A DNA stretch of 64,000 bases, from the NCBI GenBank assembly GCA_009823505.1, contig VZQC01005070.1:2849992-2913991 (forward strand). Reading direction: 5' to 3'. Below are positions 11,560 through 24,712 of the stretch, piece by piece. Source of the stretch: Rhizomys pruinosus (lineage: Eukaryota; Chordata; Mammalia; Rodentia; Spalacidae). Position numbers and translations under genes: made by a program. The notes under the pieces were generated by a model. That model was not told where the DNA came from, ran no database searches, and saw only the letters and a list, made by a program, of their open reading frames with translations. The stretch's first letter is position 1, and every line of letters begins with the position of its first letter.

Positions 11560-12430
11560 TGTACAGTTAATATTAAATGTTTAATGCAATGAGTTAATAA
11601 CCACAAAATTTTTTCAGTTTAAACTCATTTCCCTTTTATTAAATTCCCAGTTACCATTACATGGTTTAATACTCAAAGGAAAATTTGTTCAAATAAAAGA
11701 TTTGCAGGTGAATGTTTTGATCAAGTAGCAACAGAGATAAATCCTTGGAAACCCATCAAAAGAATTTTCCACTTTTCTGAGGTATAGTTCCTCTCTGGAA
11801 TGGAGATTCCCAGTTCATTTAAAGTCGGGCTAAGTTCCTGGATGGCATGAAGGTTTATTTCCTTATAAGGTCCTTCTTTGCCCTTAACAACCTCTAGGAT
11901 GTAAACAGCACTAACAAAATCATTTAACCTTCTGCATTCCCACAAAGAAACTTCCCTGGTTTGGGGCTCAGAAACCAGATCTTAGGCAATAAATGTGTTC
12001 ATCCCATTATACAATTCCCAGGCATCTATGTGTGGCTTGATGAAGCATGTTACCCAGTGATATCAAACTCTTCATCTGTCTCACATGACCCATGAAAATA
12101 GCCCTGAACTGACCAGACAGCTGTGGTGGAGCTGGGAGCTGAAGCAGGTGCAGGTGACTCTGACAGCCACAGCAGTGGTGCAGCAACTGAGGGCAGCTCG
12201 GGGGCTCATGGGGGCCTTGGGTTTATTTTTAAGTAAATTTTGGTGATGTGGTGATAATGCCTTATCCAGTAGATTATTTACAATTTTTCAGTCTTACATT
12301 TTGGGTATCATATTAGGTCCATTTATTCTTGATGTTGAATATTGACTTATTTAATTAGATGATTTACTTCCTTATTCTATATTCAGTTAAGGAACCAGTG
12401 AAATGTGTCAGAAATATTACCCTTTCAAAG
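11560..12430. other. Unique flank right of L1 copy 1
   Basis: Single-copy-looking sequence, apart from its second copy at about 22070-22920. A frame at 11721-11945 on the minus strand shows no recognisable family. No SINE seen here. Confidence 0.5.
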
Positions 12431-12432
12431 GA

Positions 12433-12592
12433 CATGGTATGCCAGGTAGCATGATGTGCTGTTTTAATCTCAGCATTCTGTAGGAATAGGCAGGTAAATC
12501 TCTGTGAGATTGAGGCCACCCTGTTTTACATAGCCAGTTCTAGCATAGCTGAGGCTACAGTGAGACCCTGTCTCAAAAACCAAACCAAATAA
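12433..12592 (+). mobile_element. Old B1 SINE, plus strand
   Basis: Diverged B1: GCCAGGTAGCATGATGTGCT, TTTTAATCTCAGCATTC, CTCTGTGAGATTGAGGCCA and GAGACCCTGTCTCAAAAACC. Present again at 22925-23078 as part of the large repeat. Confidence 0.85.
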
Positions 12593-14020
12593 TACAGAAA
12601 GTGCACGGTGGATCCTTTCTAGACATTGCCACTTGACCTTCATTCCATTTGCATGGTTATCTGCAGAAGTGGTAAATTAGTCATAGTAGGAGCCCAACTT
12701 CCAAATTACTCTGTTCTTTACATGTCGCTAACTAAACTCCCTTAACTATCCACTGCCTAGAAATTCTGTAACTAAAACATAGAAGGTGAAAAAAAATCTT
12801 TTTTAGAGAGCTTACAACATTTCTTGTCAAATATTTTATTTAATATTTATAAATACATACAGTGTGTGTGAATCTAATCCACCCTTTAAACTTAGAACAT
12901 TTACAGAGATTATTACCAATAGATCATATTTCCTTCCCAAAGGATCAGTGAAGAATACGTAACTCTAATAGAGTGAAGGAGGAGACGAGCCCTGACCATT
13001 ATAAAAAAAGAGTGGAAACAAAATCCTGACTCAATTTGAGTTGACATTGCCAGTGTTTCTTCAGGCTAAGCTCTCTTCTTCTTGGCTTTCCTGAGGGACT
13101 TAAGCATCTTTAGAATACGTCTCTGCTGTGCTTAAGCCAGCCAGAGTGAGAGTTCTGTTATTTGCAAGAAGGGTCCAAACTCTTACAATATACAATGCAA
13201 GGTCAAAGTTTCTCCTCAAATTATGCATTTCAATTATTTCTCTGATACATGACACATTTCCTTAAAACATTTCAGTTGGGTAATTGCAAACTTAATTCTA
13301 GCAACTAATTAGTGGAAAAGCAAGGTCTGTGAAAAACAACCATTCCTACACTGCATGTGTAAAGGAGGAAATTAGAGGCAATTTAGAGTTGTAGAAGCGT
13401 GGAACCAAGGAAGTCCAACCCTTAAATTTAATATTCTTTTTTTTGTTCCAAGGACTCATTTAAAATATTAGAACTTCAATGACAACTAACATCAAAGAGA
13501 AGGAAAAAGTGTGCTCTTCAATTAAAAAAAATGTATTCGGAATTTTTGTTCACATTTTTGTTTTCATAATTTGTCTGGGATTTTCCATCATCTCTTCATT
13601 TTTTTCTGGGTGATGCTTAGAGAATTTTGTGAAGTCTAATTCCAGTAATGATCATTTCTCTCTGCCACTGGAGAGTACTTCCCTCTGCAGCGTACCTCAC
13701 AAATATTTCTTGATTAAACCTTCCAACAATTCTTGGAAGGAAATTAGGTGATATTTTCCGTGACTACATAGTCTCCGAGGAAAGCATCTATTGGGATAAA
13801 CCAATTATGAGGACAGCAAGAATATCTATCAGCAAGAGGATAAAAATCACAACATCCTGAGAGCCTTACTGAGCATTCAGCAGACAGGAAGTGAAGCCAA
13901 GTGAACAGTTAGCTAGTTCTGTAACCATGGTCTGGTTGTGACTATGAGATCAAAGTCACAAAGTCATATGAGCATACCAGACCTTTCAAAATAATCATGT
14001 GTAATTAAGTACTAAAATAT
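12593..14020. other. Unique non-coding flank
   Basis: AT-rich unique sequence with no coding, RNA or repeat signal that I can support. Its second copy is at about 23080-24500. Confidence 0.5.
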
Positions 14021-14024
14021 GTAA

Positions 14025-14220
14025 TTTTTTATTTATTTTTTGTGTATGACTATATTGCCTGCATGTGTGTAAGTGCAGTGTTTATGGAGGTCAGAGATGG
14101 AGTTGGGTCCCCTGGACTGGAGTTATAAACACTCTTTAGCCATCATGTGGGTTCTGGGAATCAAACCCAGGTCTTCTGCAAGAGCAGCCAGTGCTCTTAA
14201 TCTCTGAGCCATTTCTAGCT
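14025..14220 (-). mobile_element. B2/B3-type SINE, minus strand
   Basis: TTTATTTTTTGTGTATGACT start, GGAGGTCAGAGATGGAGTTG, CATCATGTGGGTTCTGGGAA, CAAACCCAGGTCTTCTGCAA and GCTCTTAATCTCTGAGCC. Moderately diverged. Present again at about 24505-24712. Confidence 0.85.
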
Positions 14221-14548
14221 TCAAATATTCAAATGTTTTAAATGTCATCAAAATCTTGATTTATAAGAACTTTCAAATTGGTGCTAGATGCCAATTACCT
14301 TTATATAAATTAAGGGGATTAGTCGTGGATGAAGAATGTGATATTAAGTCTCATTCTACATGTTTGTTTATGTAAATCCAGTCTGAGAGATAAGGAAAAT
14401 GTTTTACTTATTTTATCTTGTCATGATAATCAATTGATACAGTGTGTTACTCATTTATACTGTGCTGCTGTTCACTACTATTTTATCTTCTATCTTTCTT
14501 GAATACCATGTATGTGGGAACATACAGTGTGATATAAATATTTCTATA

Positions 14549-14765
14549 GGGGCTGGAGAGATGGCCTAGCGGTTGGGAGTGCTGACTGCTCTTGCAGAGG
14601 ACCCAGGTTCGATCCCCAGCACCCACATGGTGGCTGAGAGCCATCTTTAACTCCAGTTCCAGGGGAATCTGACACCCTCTTCTGATCTCCTGGCATTGCA
14701 TGACACGGGTGCACAAACCCATATGCAGACAGTACATTCATACACATAATAAATAAAATTTTAAA
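14549..14765 (+). mobile_element. B2 SINE, plus strand, promoter boxes visible
   Basis: Starts GGGGCTGGAGAGATGGCCTA and has an A-box-like block at 14563-14583 and a B-box GGTTCGATCCC near 14608. The body reads AACTCCAGTTCCAGGGGAAT and CCCTCTTCTGATCTCC, with an AATAAATAAA-rich tail. It lacks the 17-bp internal duplication seen in some other B2 copies here. The second copy at about 25034 carries a B1 in its tail. Confidence 0.93.
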
Positions 14766-15062
14766 AAATTATTTATATAAATGTAATCAGGCAATAACTA
14801 CTTTGTAAATATTTGCAACTACACATAAAATACATGAATAAATATTAATAATAAGTTGATAACAACACAAGTACTGAAAACACTAGGCCAAACTTACTGG
14901 GTCTTCTATAGCTTATACGAGGTTTTAAACAATTTTAAGACATTTTAAAGTTTTAGATTAGGTTACAAAAACTCCAAATTCAAGAGGCAAATACTATTAT
15001 TTCCATTTTAAATATGGAGAAACAGAGTTTGAGATATAACACTTCTTCAAGATAGCATAGAC

Positions 15063-15182
15063 TTTTTTTTTTTTCCTGGAACTTGCTCTGTAGACCAGGC
15101 TGGACTTGAACTCACAAAGATCCACCTGCCTCTGCCTCCCAAGTGCTAGGATTAAAGGCGTGTGCCACCATGGGTGGCTTCG
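15063..15182 (-). mobile_element. B1 SINE lacking part of its 3' region, minus strand
   Basis: Poly(T) at 15063-15075 passes directly into CCTGGAACTTGCTCTGTAG, so the GAGACAGGGTCTCCCTGTAG part normally between tail and body is missing. The rest runs through CCTCCCAAGTGCTAGGATTA to the reversed head. Present again at about 25686-25805. Confidence 0.88.
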
Positions 15183-15189
15183 AATTGGT

Positions 15190-15810
15190 TTTTAATCACC
15201 AAAACCACCTATTAAAAGTAACAATAAAATATTAGAGGCTTTGAAGACATTCCTTCAAAATGAGAATATTATATGTTTGCAAAGTATTTCTGCCTCTGGA
15301 GATGGGAGATTAACACATCTGAGCATAATCTGAAGGGTATTCTGAAGCTCTTATAACCAAGCACTTTATGTGACTGCTGTTCATAATCTCAGTGCATCAC
15401 TGTTGCAGAGTTTGCTTTTCCATCTCAGATAAATTATGACATGTCTGTATTTTACCTCAGTAATTAATAAAGTGCCAGACAAGTTCTGGCAGGGAATGAA
15501 TAGAAGGGGTTTTCATGTAAAAATAACCAAAGTATCAGTCAAAAATTTATCCATTCTTCAATGCACCAATGAATGGAGAAGGGGTTAGAAGATGCCATAG
15601 AAACTTTTCTAGAACTGAATGTGATCTGGTTTAGGTTCATAATAGCTAAAGCTGTTCTTCTACAATATTGTGCACTGAGCCTCTAGAAAATATGGTTTAA
15701 ACACACTCAGGGACTACTACTAATTTTTCCTTCTACTGCTTTCCAACATTCTTCCAGTTGCATTTGCTAATATTGTTCTCTAGAACAGTCCTGAGCCTGC
15801 ATGCTTTCAT
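15190..15810. other. Unique non-coding flank
   Basis: No recognisable repeat or coding sequence. Repeated nearly exactly at about 25810-26430. Confidence 0.5.
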
Positions 15811-15811
15811 C

Positions 15812-15976
15812 TAAAAGGCTGTTTTGTGGTGCCATAACAAAATGCACAAGGCTGGACATTTAATAAAGAAATTTCAAGAGCATAGTGTGGCTTTGGTCAC
15901 AGCATCTCTAGAGCAAAAGCTCCTCTGATATGCTTGGCTTCATGACAAATGATAGTAGAGTTATGGGAGTACATGG
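15812..15976 (+). mobile_element. Left half of a MaLR/RMER-like interspersed repeat
   Basis: GGTGCCATAACAAAATGCAC, AAGGCTGGACATTTAATAAA and GTGTGGCTTTGGTCACAGC resemble the start of a rodent LTR-type repeat as I remember it. The element runs into a (GA)n tract, and here its right half is absent because the assembly breaks. The right half occurs only after the second (GA)n tract, at about 26655. The family name is uncertain. Confidence 0.45.
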
Positions 15977-15977
15977 G

Positions 15978-16028
<51 letters not shown>
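15976..16028. repeat. (GA)n microsatellite ending at the gap
   Basis: Nearly pure GA run that stops at the single undetermined base at 16029. A related but irregular GA tract is at 26607-26654. Confidence 0.97.
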
Positions 16029-16029
16029 N
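16029..16029. other. Lone undetermined base (n), likely gap remnant
   Basis: The only ambiguous base seen. It sits between a (GA)n tract and poorly conserved L1 3' end sequence. I take it as the scar of a scaffold gap that was partly filled. Confidence 0.9.
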
Positions 16030-16034
16030 TAGTA

Positions 16035-19000
16035 GTTGTTTTTGTTTTTTTTAATTTATTTATTGATTTATTTTGTAGCACAATCTAGAACCCATGTTCC
16101 AACAAAACGGCTCATGTCCACAACGACACACGCGGTACGAAGAGCCTCGGGTGCAAATTCGGACCAAAACAGGGGACAATTTCCAATACTCTTAGTCTTT
16201 CTCAATAGTTTCCATGGGGGACTGACTGGTGTTGATGATGCAGAAGTAAATGCACAATGTTTTCAAGTGCAAGTTCGTTGATGCGGGGTATTTATTCTGG
16301 GTTGTTGTGTGTATCCAAAATGGCTGTAGGTGGTCCCGAACGGCCTATTGGTATACAGAAGCTCGAGGGGGCCACATGACACACAAAGGGAGAGACTTAC
16401 AAAACAAAAGGGGGTACATTGGCACTAGCAATCCCAGATGAGGAGGATACCTTCGGCACTTTTTTTTCTAGGACTGTGTTACTCACTCAGCATGAGGTCC
16501 TCTAGCTCCAAACATTTTCCTGCAAAGCTCGTGATGACTGTACTTACTGCTGAATAGAGAACTCCATGTGTAGATGTACCACAGGTTTGTCATCCACTCA
16601 TCAGTTTGAGGGGCATTTGGTTTAGTTCCAGCTCTTTGCTATTTTGAGAGAGCTGAAATAAACATGGCCGTGCATGTATCTCTCTGGGGTGGGGGAAGTT
16701 TGGAGGGTAACATGCCCAGGAGGTGGTAGGGGCTGGGACGGTGGCAGTTCATTCCAAGGCTTCCAAGGGTTCTCACACTGCTTTCCATATGCTGTAACGA
16801 GTTTACATTCCCAACCAGCAGTGGATGAGTAGGGTCCCCTTTCCCCACAACCTCTCCAGCACTTGTTATCATTGTTTTCTTGATCCTAGTAGCCAGGTCT
16901 TACTGGAGTAAGATGATATCGTAAGTGGTTTTGATTTGCATTTCCTTAAGAGTAGTGGATGTTTGGCAGTTCTTGAGTGTGTTTCCGCAGACTTCTCTAA
17001 TTCCTAGCTTGTGAAGTCTCTGGTATTCAGTTTCTTGCTCCATCGATTGAGCGGATAGTCGTTTGTTTTCTTTTTTCTTTGTTTTTTGAGTATTTAATAT
17101 ATTCTGTCTGGAAATCATGCGTTGTCAAGATGTATCGCAGTGAAGGGTTTTCCGCCCACTCTGTGGATTTCTCTTACACTTCCTTTGATTGTTTCTTTTT
17201 CATGTACAGAAGCTTGTGAGTTTGATGGGGTAGGAGGTCCCATGTTGGTCAATTGTCCGCACCTTAATTTGTTCAGCTGTTGTTTGATTTAGAGTCTTTT
17301 CCCTACACCTATGTCTTGTATTCTGCCTCACAACTTTTTTTCTTCTAGCACCTTCAGAGTTTGGGGTTTCAACGTTGAGGTCTTTTATCCATCTGAGTTG
17401 ACTTTTTGATAGGGCGAGAAGTAGGGGGTTAAGTATCATTCTTCTACAAGTGGTGATCCAGTTTTTGCCAACAACCACTTGCTGAAGATGCCTGGCTTTT
17501 CTCCATTGTGGGTTCTTGGCCCCTTGTCAAAATATGGATGGCTGAAATTGTATGTGCTCAGAGTTGGATCTTCGGTTTTTGTTCCATTGGTCAACGAGTC
17601 TGTTTTGTGCAGTACCAGGCTGTTTTTATACTATAGCCCTGTAGTAATAGTTTAAAAAATCGGGATATAGAGATCCCGCCGGTTAGCTCCTTTTACACTC
17701 AGGATTGATTTGGCTATGCGGGGTCTTTTGGTTTCTCCATGAATGTAAGGACTTTTGTTTCCAGCCCTGTGAAGAAACTCTTGGGATTTGAATTGGGATT
17801 GCAATTAAATCTATACAAGTGTTTGGGTAGAAATGGACATTTTTACAATGTTAATTTCCCAATCCATGAGCATGGGGAGGTTTTTCCATCTTCTGAGGTC
17901 TTTCTTCAATTTCTTTCTTTAAGGGTTAAATTTTTTGTTGTAAAGAGGGCTTTGGTCCTTTGGTTAGGTTTGTTCCTAGAGTAGCTTAATTGTTTTTTTT
18001 GAGGCTATGTGAGTGGGAAGGTCCTCTTGTGAATATCGTTTTCTCCAGTTGTTTGTTCTTGGTGTAAGAAAGGCCATTGATTTTTCTAAGGTTAATTTTG
18101 TAGCCTGATCCTGCACCGTGGCTGAAGCTGTTATCGTTTCTAGGAGTTTACTTGGTAGGGTGTTTTTAGCATCCGTAAGTAAACAATCATATCATTCATC
18201 AGCAATAAGGGATAGTTTGACTTTTCCTCTTGTTCAATTAGTACTTTCCAATTAAGTACTCCTTTAATAATCCTGTTCGTGCCTTATTGCTCTAGCAAGT
18301 GTTTCAAGCCTATCTTTGAGAGGAATGGTGATAGGGGGCAGCCCTTTTGTTGTGTGCCGATTCCCTACCTTTAAAGGGAATGTTTTTCTGTCGTGTTCCC
18401 TTCCCCAGTTAGGATGAGATTGGCTGTGGGTTTTTTCCTGTATATGGCTTGATTACAATTGGAGGAATGATCCATCCAAGCCAATTCCTTCTAGACTTTA
18501 AGCATGAAGGGATGCTGGATTTTGTCAAGGGCTTTTTTTTTTTTTTTTTTTTTGTTTTTTGTGGTTTTTGTCTTTGATTCCGTTGATGTGTTTGATGATG
18601 TTTAGTGATTTTCATATGTTGAACTCATCCCCGGCCTCTCTGGTATGAATCCAAACTTGGTCATGAAGGATGACCTTCTTTGAATGTGGGTCTGTATGCG
18701 TTTGCCAGTATTCTGTTTAGAATTTTGGCAGCTGTGGTCATGAGGGAGATGGGTCTAAAATTCCCCTTTTAGGTCTGGTACCTTTGCCTGGTTTGGTAAT
18801 AGAGTGATGTTGGCTTCAGAGAAGGAAGTTGGGAGAATTACCTCTGATTGTGTACGTCTAAACAGTTCGAATAATGGTTGTAGTTTTTATTGAAATGTTT
18901 TATAGATTCTTTCTGTGAAACCGTCTGGGCCATGAGCTTTTTTTAGTTGGAGGCTTTCTTACGACATCCTCTATTTTCTTCTATGTGATGTCTGTTTAAA

Positions 19001-22000
19001 AGACTGCTGGTCTCCTCTTGGCCAAGCGTTGGTGATTCCCAAGATTTTCAGATATTCATCCATATCCTCTATAATTTTTCAAATTTGGGAGAATATAGGT
19101 TCTTGTAATATTCCCCATCATAAGTTTCTATTTCTTGCTCTTCCTTTCCGTTGTGATATTTCCCTTTTCATCACAGATTGTATCGATTTGGAGTTGCTCC
19201 TTCCTTCTTGATCTTTTGTTTAACTAACTTGGGCTAGAGGTCTGTTCTATCTGTGTTATTCTTCAAAGAACCAACTTTTAGCTTCATGATTTTTTGTATT
19301 GTTTTTCTTTGTTTCTATTCCATTGATTTCTGCGCTGATTTTTTGTTATTTCTTCCTGTCTGTTTGCGTTTAGGGTTCATCTATCATTGCCAGTCTCAAG
19401 TGTTTTATAGCTGTAGTGTTAGATCATGCATCACTTTGCTCTTTCTGTTTTTCTAATGTAATGCACCCAGGCTATAAATTTCCCTCTTAGGACTGCTTTT
19501 AAGGTATCCATAAGTTTTGTTGTTTTGGATTGTCATTGTCATTCAGTTCCGATGTTTTTTATTTCTCCTTCTTTTCTTTTTTTCGTCCTTGACCCATTCA
19601 TTATTCAAGAGTGTGTTGGTTAGTCTCATGTGGTTCTTGTAGGCAGAGGGCTTGTCCTGGTGTTGATGTTGAGCTTCAGTGCCTGTGGTCTGACAGGATG
19701 CATGAAATCATACTTTAATCTTTTGTATTTGTAGAGGTTTTCTTTCTGTGTTCCGCGATGTGGTCAAATTTTGGAGAATGTTCCGTGGGGTGCGAGTAGA
19801 AGTAGTATTCTCTGGGAATTGAGTGGGTAATGTCGGTAGATGGTCTAGGAGGTCCATTTTTTATCATATCGTGCAGATTACAGAAATGTCTCTGTTTATT
19901 TTTTTGTCCTGTTGACCTATCCAAGAGACTCAGTGGGGGTCATTGAAATCTCCCCACTATGAGTGGTGCTGGGGTTAGTCTGGATTGTGGTCCTGGAGAA
20001 TTGGTCTTTAGTAATTTGTGCACTGAACAGTTTTGGGGCATATATAGTCATTAATTGGGAATCTTCTTGGTGGATTGTTCCTTTGAGTGAAAATTATGGC
20101 CTTCTTTGTCGTCTTCTGATTTTCTTTTTATTTGAAGTCTAAGTTTTAATACCGATATAAAATAGCAACACCCTGCTTTCTCTTAGTTGGTACCATTTGC
20201 TGGGAATATATTTTCCATCCCTTCACTTAAGGTGGTGCTGTCCTTGACAGGTAAGAATGTGTTTGTTCCTTTTCTGCAGACAGCATATCGATGGATTCTG
20301 TTTTCCCCTAATCCGTATCCCGTCTATGTCCTTTTGATTGGGAATTTAGTTCCAGTTAATATTAAAGGTTATATACTGATAGGTTTGGTGCGTGCTCCCT
20401 TTTGCCTTATTATCCATCATGCGGTTTTGATTTAGTTCTTCTACTCTGCTTTATGCTTTTATTGATTTCCCTTCCAGGGTGCCTGGGGTTGGTTGCGTCC
20501 TTTCTTCTGTCGCTTTGAAGTGCTTCAAGTATTCGCTGAAGTGTTGGTTTTCCAGACATGTATCCTTTCAAGTTTGTTTATGTCATGGAAGATTTTCCTC
20601 CTCCTTCCACTATGATTGACATTGTTTGCTGGGTATATTGGAACAGGGCTGGCTCACATGTGTCCCTCGCAAACCACGGGAATGCTTGTTGTCCAGTTCT
20701 TCCTTTATGCCTCACGTTGTGCTGTGAGAAGTCCGTGTTTATGCTGATAGGTTCCTCCCTTATAGGTCACTTGTGGTTTTTCTCTTGGATCCGGTTAAGA
20801 ATTTGTCTTTGTTTTTGGGTGTCTAGCAATTTTAACTATGATGTGGCGTGGAGAAATTTCTTTTTTATCTTGTCTGTTTGGAGTTCTTAGGTGCTTCTTG
20901 AATTGTATTGTTTGTGTCCTTTTTAGTTTTGGGAAGTTTTCAATCTATTATTCTGTTTGAGATCTGATCAATACCTTTCTCTTGAGATTTCTTCTCCTTC
21001 CTCTATTCCTTTGAGGCGAGGTTGATCTTTTCATAGTGTCCCACAGCTCCTGGTTGTTCCAATTTTTTGTTTGTTTTTTAAATTTTTCATATCTTTCCTT
21101 GGAGGTTTTTTAGTTGTTCCTGTTTTCCTCCAGGTCGATATCCTTTGTCTGCTTCCTCCATTCTGCTTCTGAGGCTTGTTTCATTCCTTCCTCTTGATGG
21201 ATGAGTGTTTGATTGTCCTTTGTTTCATTTCCATCTTCTGATTTCTTGTAGTGTTTTCTATTTTCTTTTTGGAGCCTTCTGCGATTCTGTTTGTAGCTCT
21301 TTGTGGGCTGGTTGGTTTTTTTTTCTTTTTCAGCATGGATCTTTTCAGTGTTACACTTCCTTCCGAAGTTGTCAGTCATCTCCCTATAGGTCCTCTTGAA
21401 TTCTCATTTTTCTTATTCTAATTAAGTTGTTCTTTTATGATCTTGTAGTTCTTTAATATGTTTCCCACATTGTGTTCTGAGTCCTGGTGTCCTGGGGCAT
21501 CCCGCGGAGGGATCCCCACTGCAGGAGTCATTCCATAGGTTGGTAAAGATTGGCTGTGGGATTACCTGCACCTTTTGCCAAGGGTAGTCTCTTCTCGTGA
21601 TCCTGGCATATGGCTCTCTCCTTTAGCCTGATTCCAAGTGAGTCCGTAAATGCCACCTTCAACTGTGTGAGGCGTGCTTTGCTTGCCTCCTCAGATCCTT
21701 CTTCGTAACTCTCAGTTGGGGGGGGGGCTCTTCATCCCGCCCCCGGCACCTGCCGCTGGCGCGCCAATGAGATCTCAAGTCTCAAGAGGTCACACAAGCC
21801 TGCCTTTAATAACCGGCTGGGAGGATAATCTCCGCCCCCACACCATTCTAGAGTCTAATTAAGCCAAAGACCACACCTTAATCCCCAGCTGGGGAGATAA
21901 CTCCAACCGTCCACAGCCACAGAGGCCAATCAAACAAAGACCAGCAGGACCAAACCATCAGCAAATGAGCTCCAAGGCAACCCAGTTCCTACCTGTCTCC

Positions 22001-22050
22001 CATCCTCTTTCCCTGTCCCTGGGCTCAGGAGAATCCCACTTTTTGTCACT
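16035..22050 (-). mobile_element. L1 LINE, minus strand (copy 2, indel-rich)
   Basis: Second version of the L1 at 5880-11550. Order is the same: 3' UTR left, ORF2, ORF1, then a 5' UTR with AGCTGGGGAGATAACTCC near 21889. The first 250 bases are very corrupted compared with copy 1. Frames are shorter than in copy 1; the longest recognisable ORF2 piece is 92 residues (17200-17478). Differences from copy 1 are largely single-base insertions and deletions, often at homopolymers, which looks like raw long-read error rather than ageing. Confidence 0.9.
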
Positions 22051-22069
22051 CAGTTCTAACAAACCTAGT

Positions 22070-22920
22070 GTCTGTACAGTTAATATTAAAATGTTTAATG
22101 CAATGAGTTTAATAAACAAATTTTTGTCAGTTTAAACTCATTTCCCTTTTATTAAATGTCCCAGTTACCATTACATGGTTTAATACTCAAAGGAAAATTT
22201 GTTCAAATAAAAGATTTGCAGGTGAATGTTTTGATCAAGTAGCAACAGAGATAAATCCTTGGAAACCCATCAAAAGAATTTTCCACTTTTCTGAGGTATA
22301 GTTCCTCTCTGGAATGGAGATTCCCAGTTCATTTAAAGTCGGGCTAAGTTCCTGGATGGCATGAAGGTTTATTTCCTTATAAGGTCCTTCTTTGCCCTTA
22401 ACAACCTCTAGGATGGTAACAGCACTACAAAATCATTTAACCTTCTGCCAGCCCCAAAGCACCATCGTGTTTGGGGTCAGACCAGATCATAGCGCGACCC
22501 AATTCCCAGGCATCTATGTGTGGCTTGATGAAGCATGTTACCCAGTGATATCAAACTCTTCATCTGTCTCACATGACCCATGAAAATAGCCCTGAACTGA
22601 CCAGACAGCTGTGGTGGAGCTGGGAGCTGAAGCAGGTGCAGGTGACTCTGACAGCCACAGCAGTGGTGCAGCAACTGAGGGCAGCTCGGGGGCTCATGGG
22701 GGCCTTGGGTTTATTTTTTAAAAGTAATTTGGTGACTGTGGTGATAATGCCTTACCCAGTAGATTATTTACACTTTCAGTCTTACATTTTGGGTATCATT
22801 TAGGTCCTATTAATTCTTGATGTTGAATATTGACTTATTTAATTAGATGATTTACTTCCTTATTCTATATTCAGTTAAGGAACCGGTGAAATGTGTCAGA
22901 AATATTACCCTTTCAAAGGA
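22070..22920. other. Second copy of unique L1 flank
   Basis: Collinear with about 11560-12425. A stretch at about 22440-22500 differs strongly from its counterpart at about 11930-12030, which has some 30 extra bases. No gene seen. Confidence 0.7.
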
Positions 22921-22924
22921 CATG

Positions 22925-23078
22925 GTATGCCAGGTAGCATGATGTGCTGTTTTAATCTCAGCATTCTGTAGGAATAGGCAGGAATCTCTGTGGAGATTGA
23001 GGCCACTGTTTTACATAGCCAGTTCTAGCATAGCTGAGGCTACAGTGAGACCCTGTCTCAAAAAACCAACCAAATAAT
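22925..23078 (+). mobile_element. Old B1 SINE, plus strand (second copy)
   Basis: Counterpart of 12433-12592 with small indels (for example GGCAGGAATCTCTGTGG here). Confidence 0.85.
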
Positions 23079-24500
23079 ACAGAAAGTGCACGGTGGATCC
23101 TTTCTAGACATTGCCACTTGACCTTCATTCCATTTGCATGGTTATCTGCAGAAGTGGTAAATTAGTCATAGTAGGAGCCCAACTTCCAAATTACTCTGTT
23201 CTTTACATGTCGCTAACTAAACTCCCTTAACTATCCACTGCCTAGAAATTCTGTAACTAAAACATAGAAGGTGAAAAAAAATCTTTTATGGAAAAAAAAA
23301 AAAAAAAAATATTATTTATTTAATATTTAAAATACACTACAGTGTGTGTGAATCTAATCCACCCTTTAAACTTAGAACATTTACAGAGATTATTACCAAT
23401 AGATCATATTTCCTTCCCAAAGGATCAGTGAAGAATACGTAACTCTAATAGAGTGAAGGAGGAGACCAGCCCTGACCAGTAAAAAAAAAAGAGTGGAAAC
23501 AAAATCCTGACTCAATTTGAGTTGACATTGCCAGTGTTTCTTCAGGCTAAGCTCTCTTCTTCTTGGCTTTCCTGAGGGACTTAAGCATCTTTAGAATACG
23601 TCTCTGCTGTGCTTAAGCCAGCCAGAGTGAGAGTTCTGTTATTTGCAAGAAGGCTCCAAACTCTTACAATATACAATGCAAGGTCAAAGTTTCTCCTCAA
23701 ATTATGCATTTCAATTATTTCTCTGATACATGACACATTTCCTTAAAACATTTCAGTTGGGTAATTGCAAACTTAATTCTAGCAACTAATTAGTGGAAAA
23801 GCAAGGTCTGTGAAAAACAACCATTCCTACACTGCATGTGTAAAGGAGGAAATTAGAGGCAATTTAGAGTTGTAGAAGCGTGGAACCAAGAATTCCAACC
23901 CTTAATTTATATTCTTTTTTTTGTTCCAAGGACTCATTTAAAATATTAGAACTTCAATGACAACTAACATCAAAGAGAAGGAAAAAGTGTGCTCTTCAAT
24001 TAAAAAAAATGTAATCCGGAATTTTTGTTCACATTTTTGTTTTCATAATTTTTGTCTGGATTTCCATCATCTCTTCATTTTTTTCTGGGTGATGCTTAGA
24101 GAATTTTGTGAAGTCTAATTCCAGTAATGATCATTTCTCTCTGCCACTGGAGAGTACTTCCCTCTGCAGCGTACCTCACAAATATTTCTTGATTAAACCT
24201 TCCAACAATTCTTGGAAGGAAATTAGGTGATATTTTCCGTGACTACATAGTCTCCGAGGAAAGCATCTATTGGGATAAACCAATTATGAGGACAGCAAGA
24301 ATATCTATCAGCAAGAGGATAAAAATCACAACATCCTGAGAGCCTTACTGAGCATTCAGCAGACAGGAAGTGAAGCCAAGTGAACAGTTAGCTAGTTCTG
24401 TAACCATGGTCTGGTTGTGACTATGAGATCAAAGTCACAAAGTCATATGAGCATACCAGACCTTTCAAAATAATCATGTGTAATTAAGTACTAAATATGT
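23079..24500. other. Second copy of unique flank, with local poly(A)
   Basis: Collinear with 12593-14020. At 23292-23309 an 18-base A run stands where copy 1 has mixed sequence around GAGCTTACAACATTTC (about 12809). Apart from this the two are almost identical. Confidence 0.65.
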
Positions 24501-24504
24501 AATT

Positions 24505-24712
24505 TTTAATTTATTTTTTGTGTATGACTATATCGCATGCATGGAGGTGTAAGTGCAGTGTTTTATGGAGGTCAGAGATGGAGTTGGGTCCCCTGAACTG
24601 GAGTATAAACATCTTTAGCCATCATGTGGGTTCTGGGAATCAAACCCAGGTCTTCTGCAAGAGCAGCCAGTCTCGTAAGTCTCTGAGAGCCATTTCTAGC
24701 TTCAAATATTCA
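24505..24712 (-). mobile_element. B2/B3-type SINE, minus strand (second copy)
   Basis: Counterpart of 14025-14220, with small indels such as those around CAGCCAGTCTCGTAAGTCTC. Confidence 0.85.
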
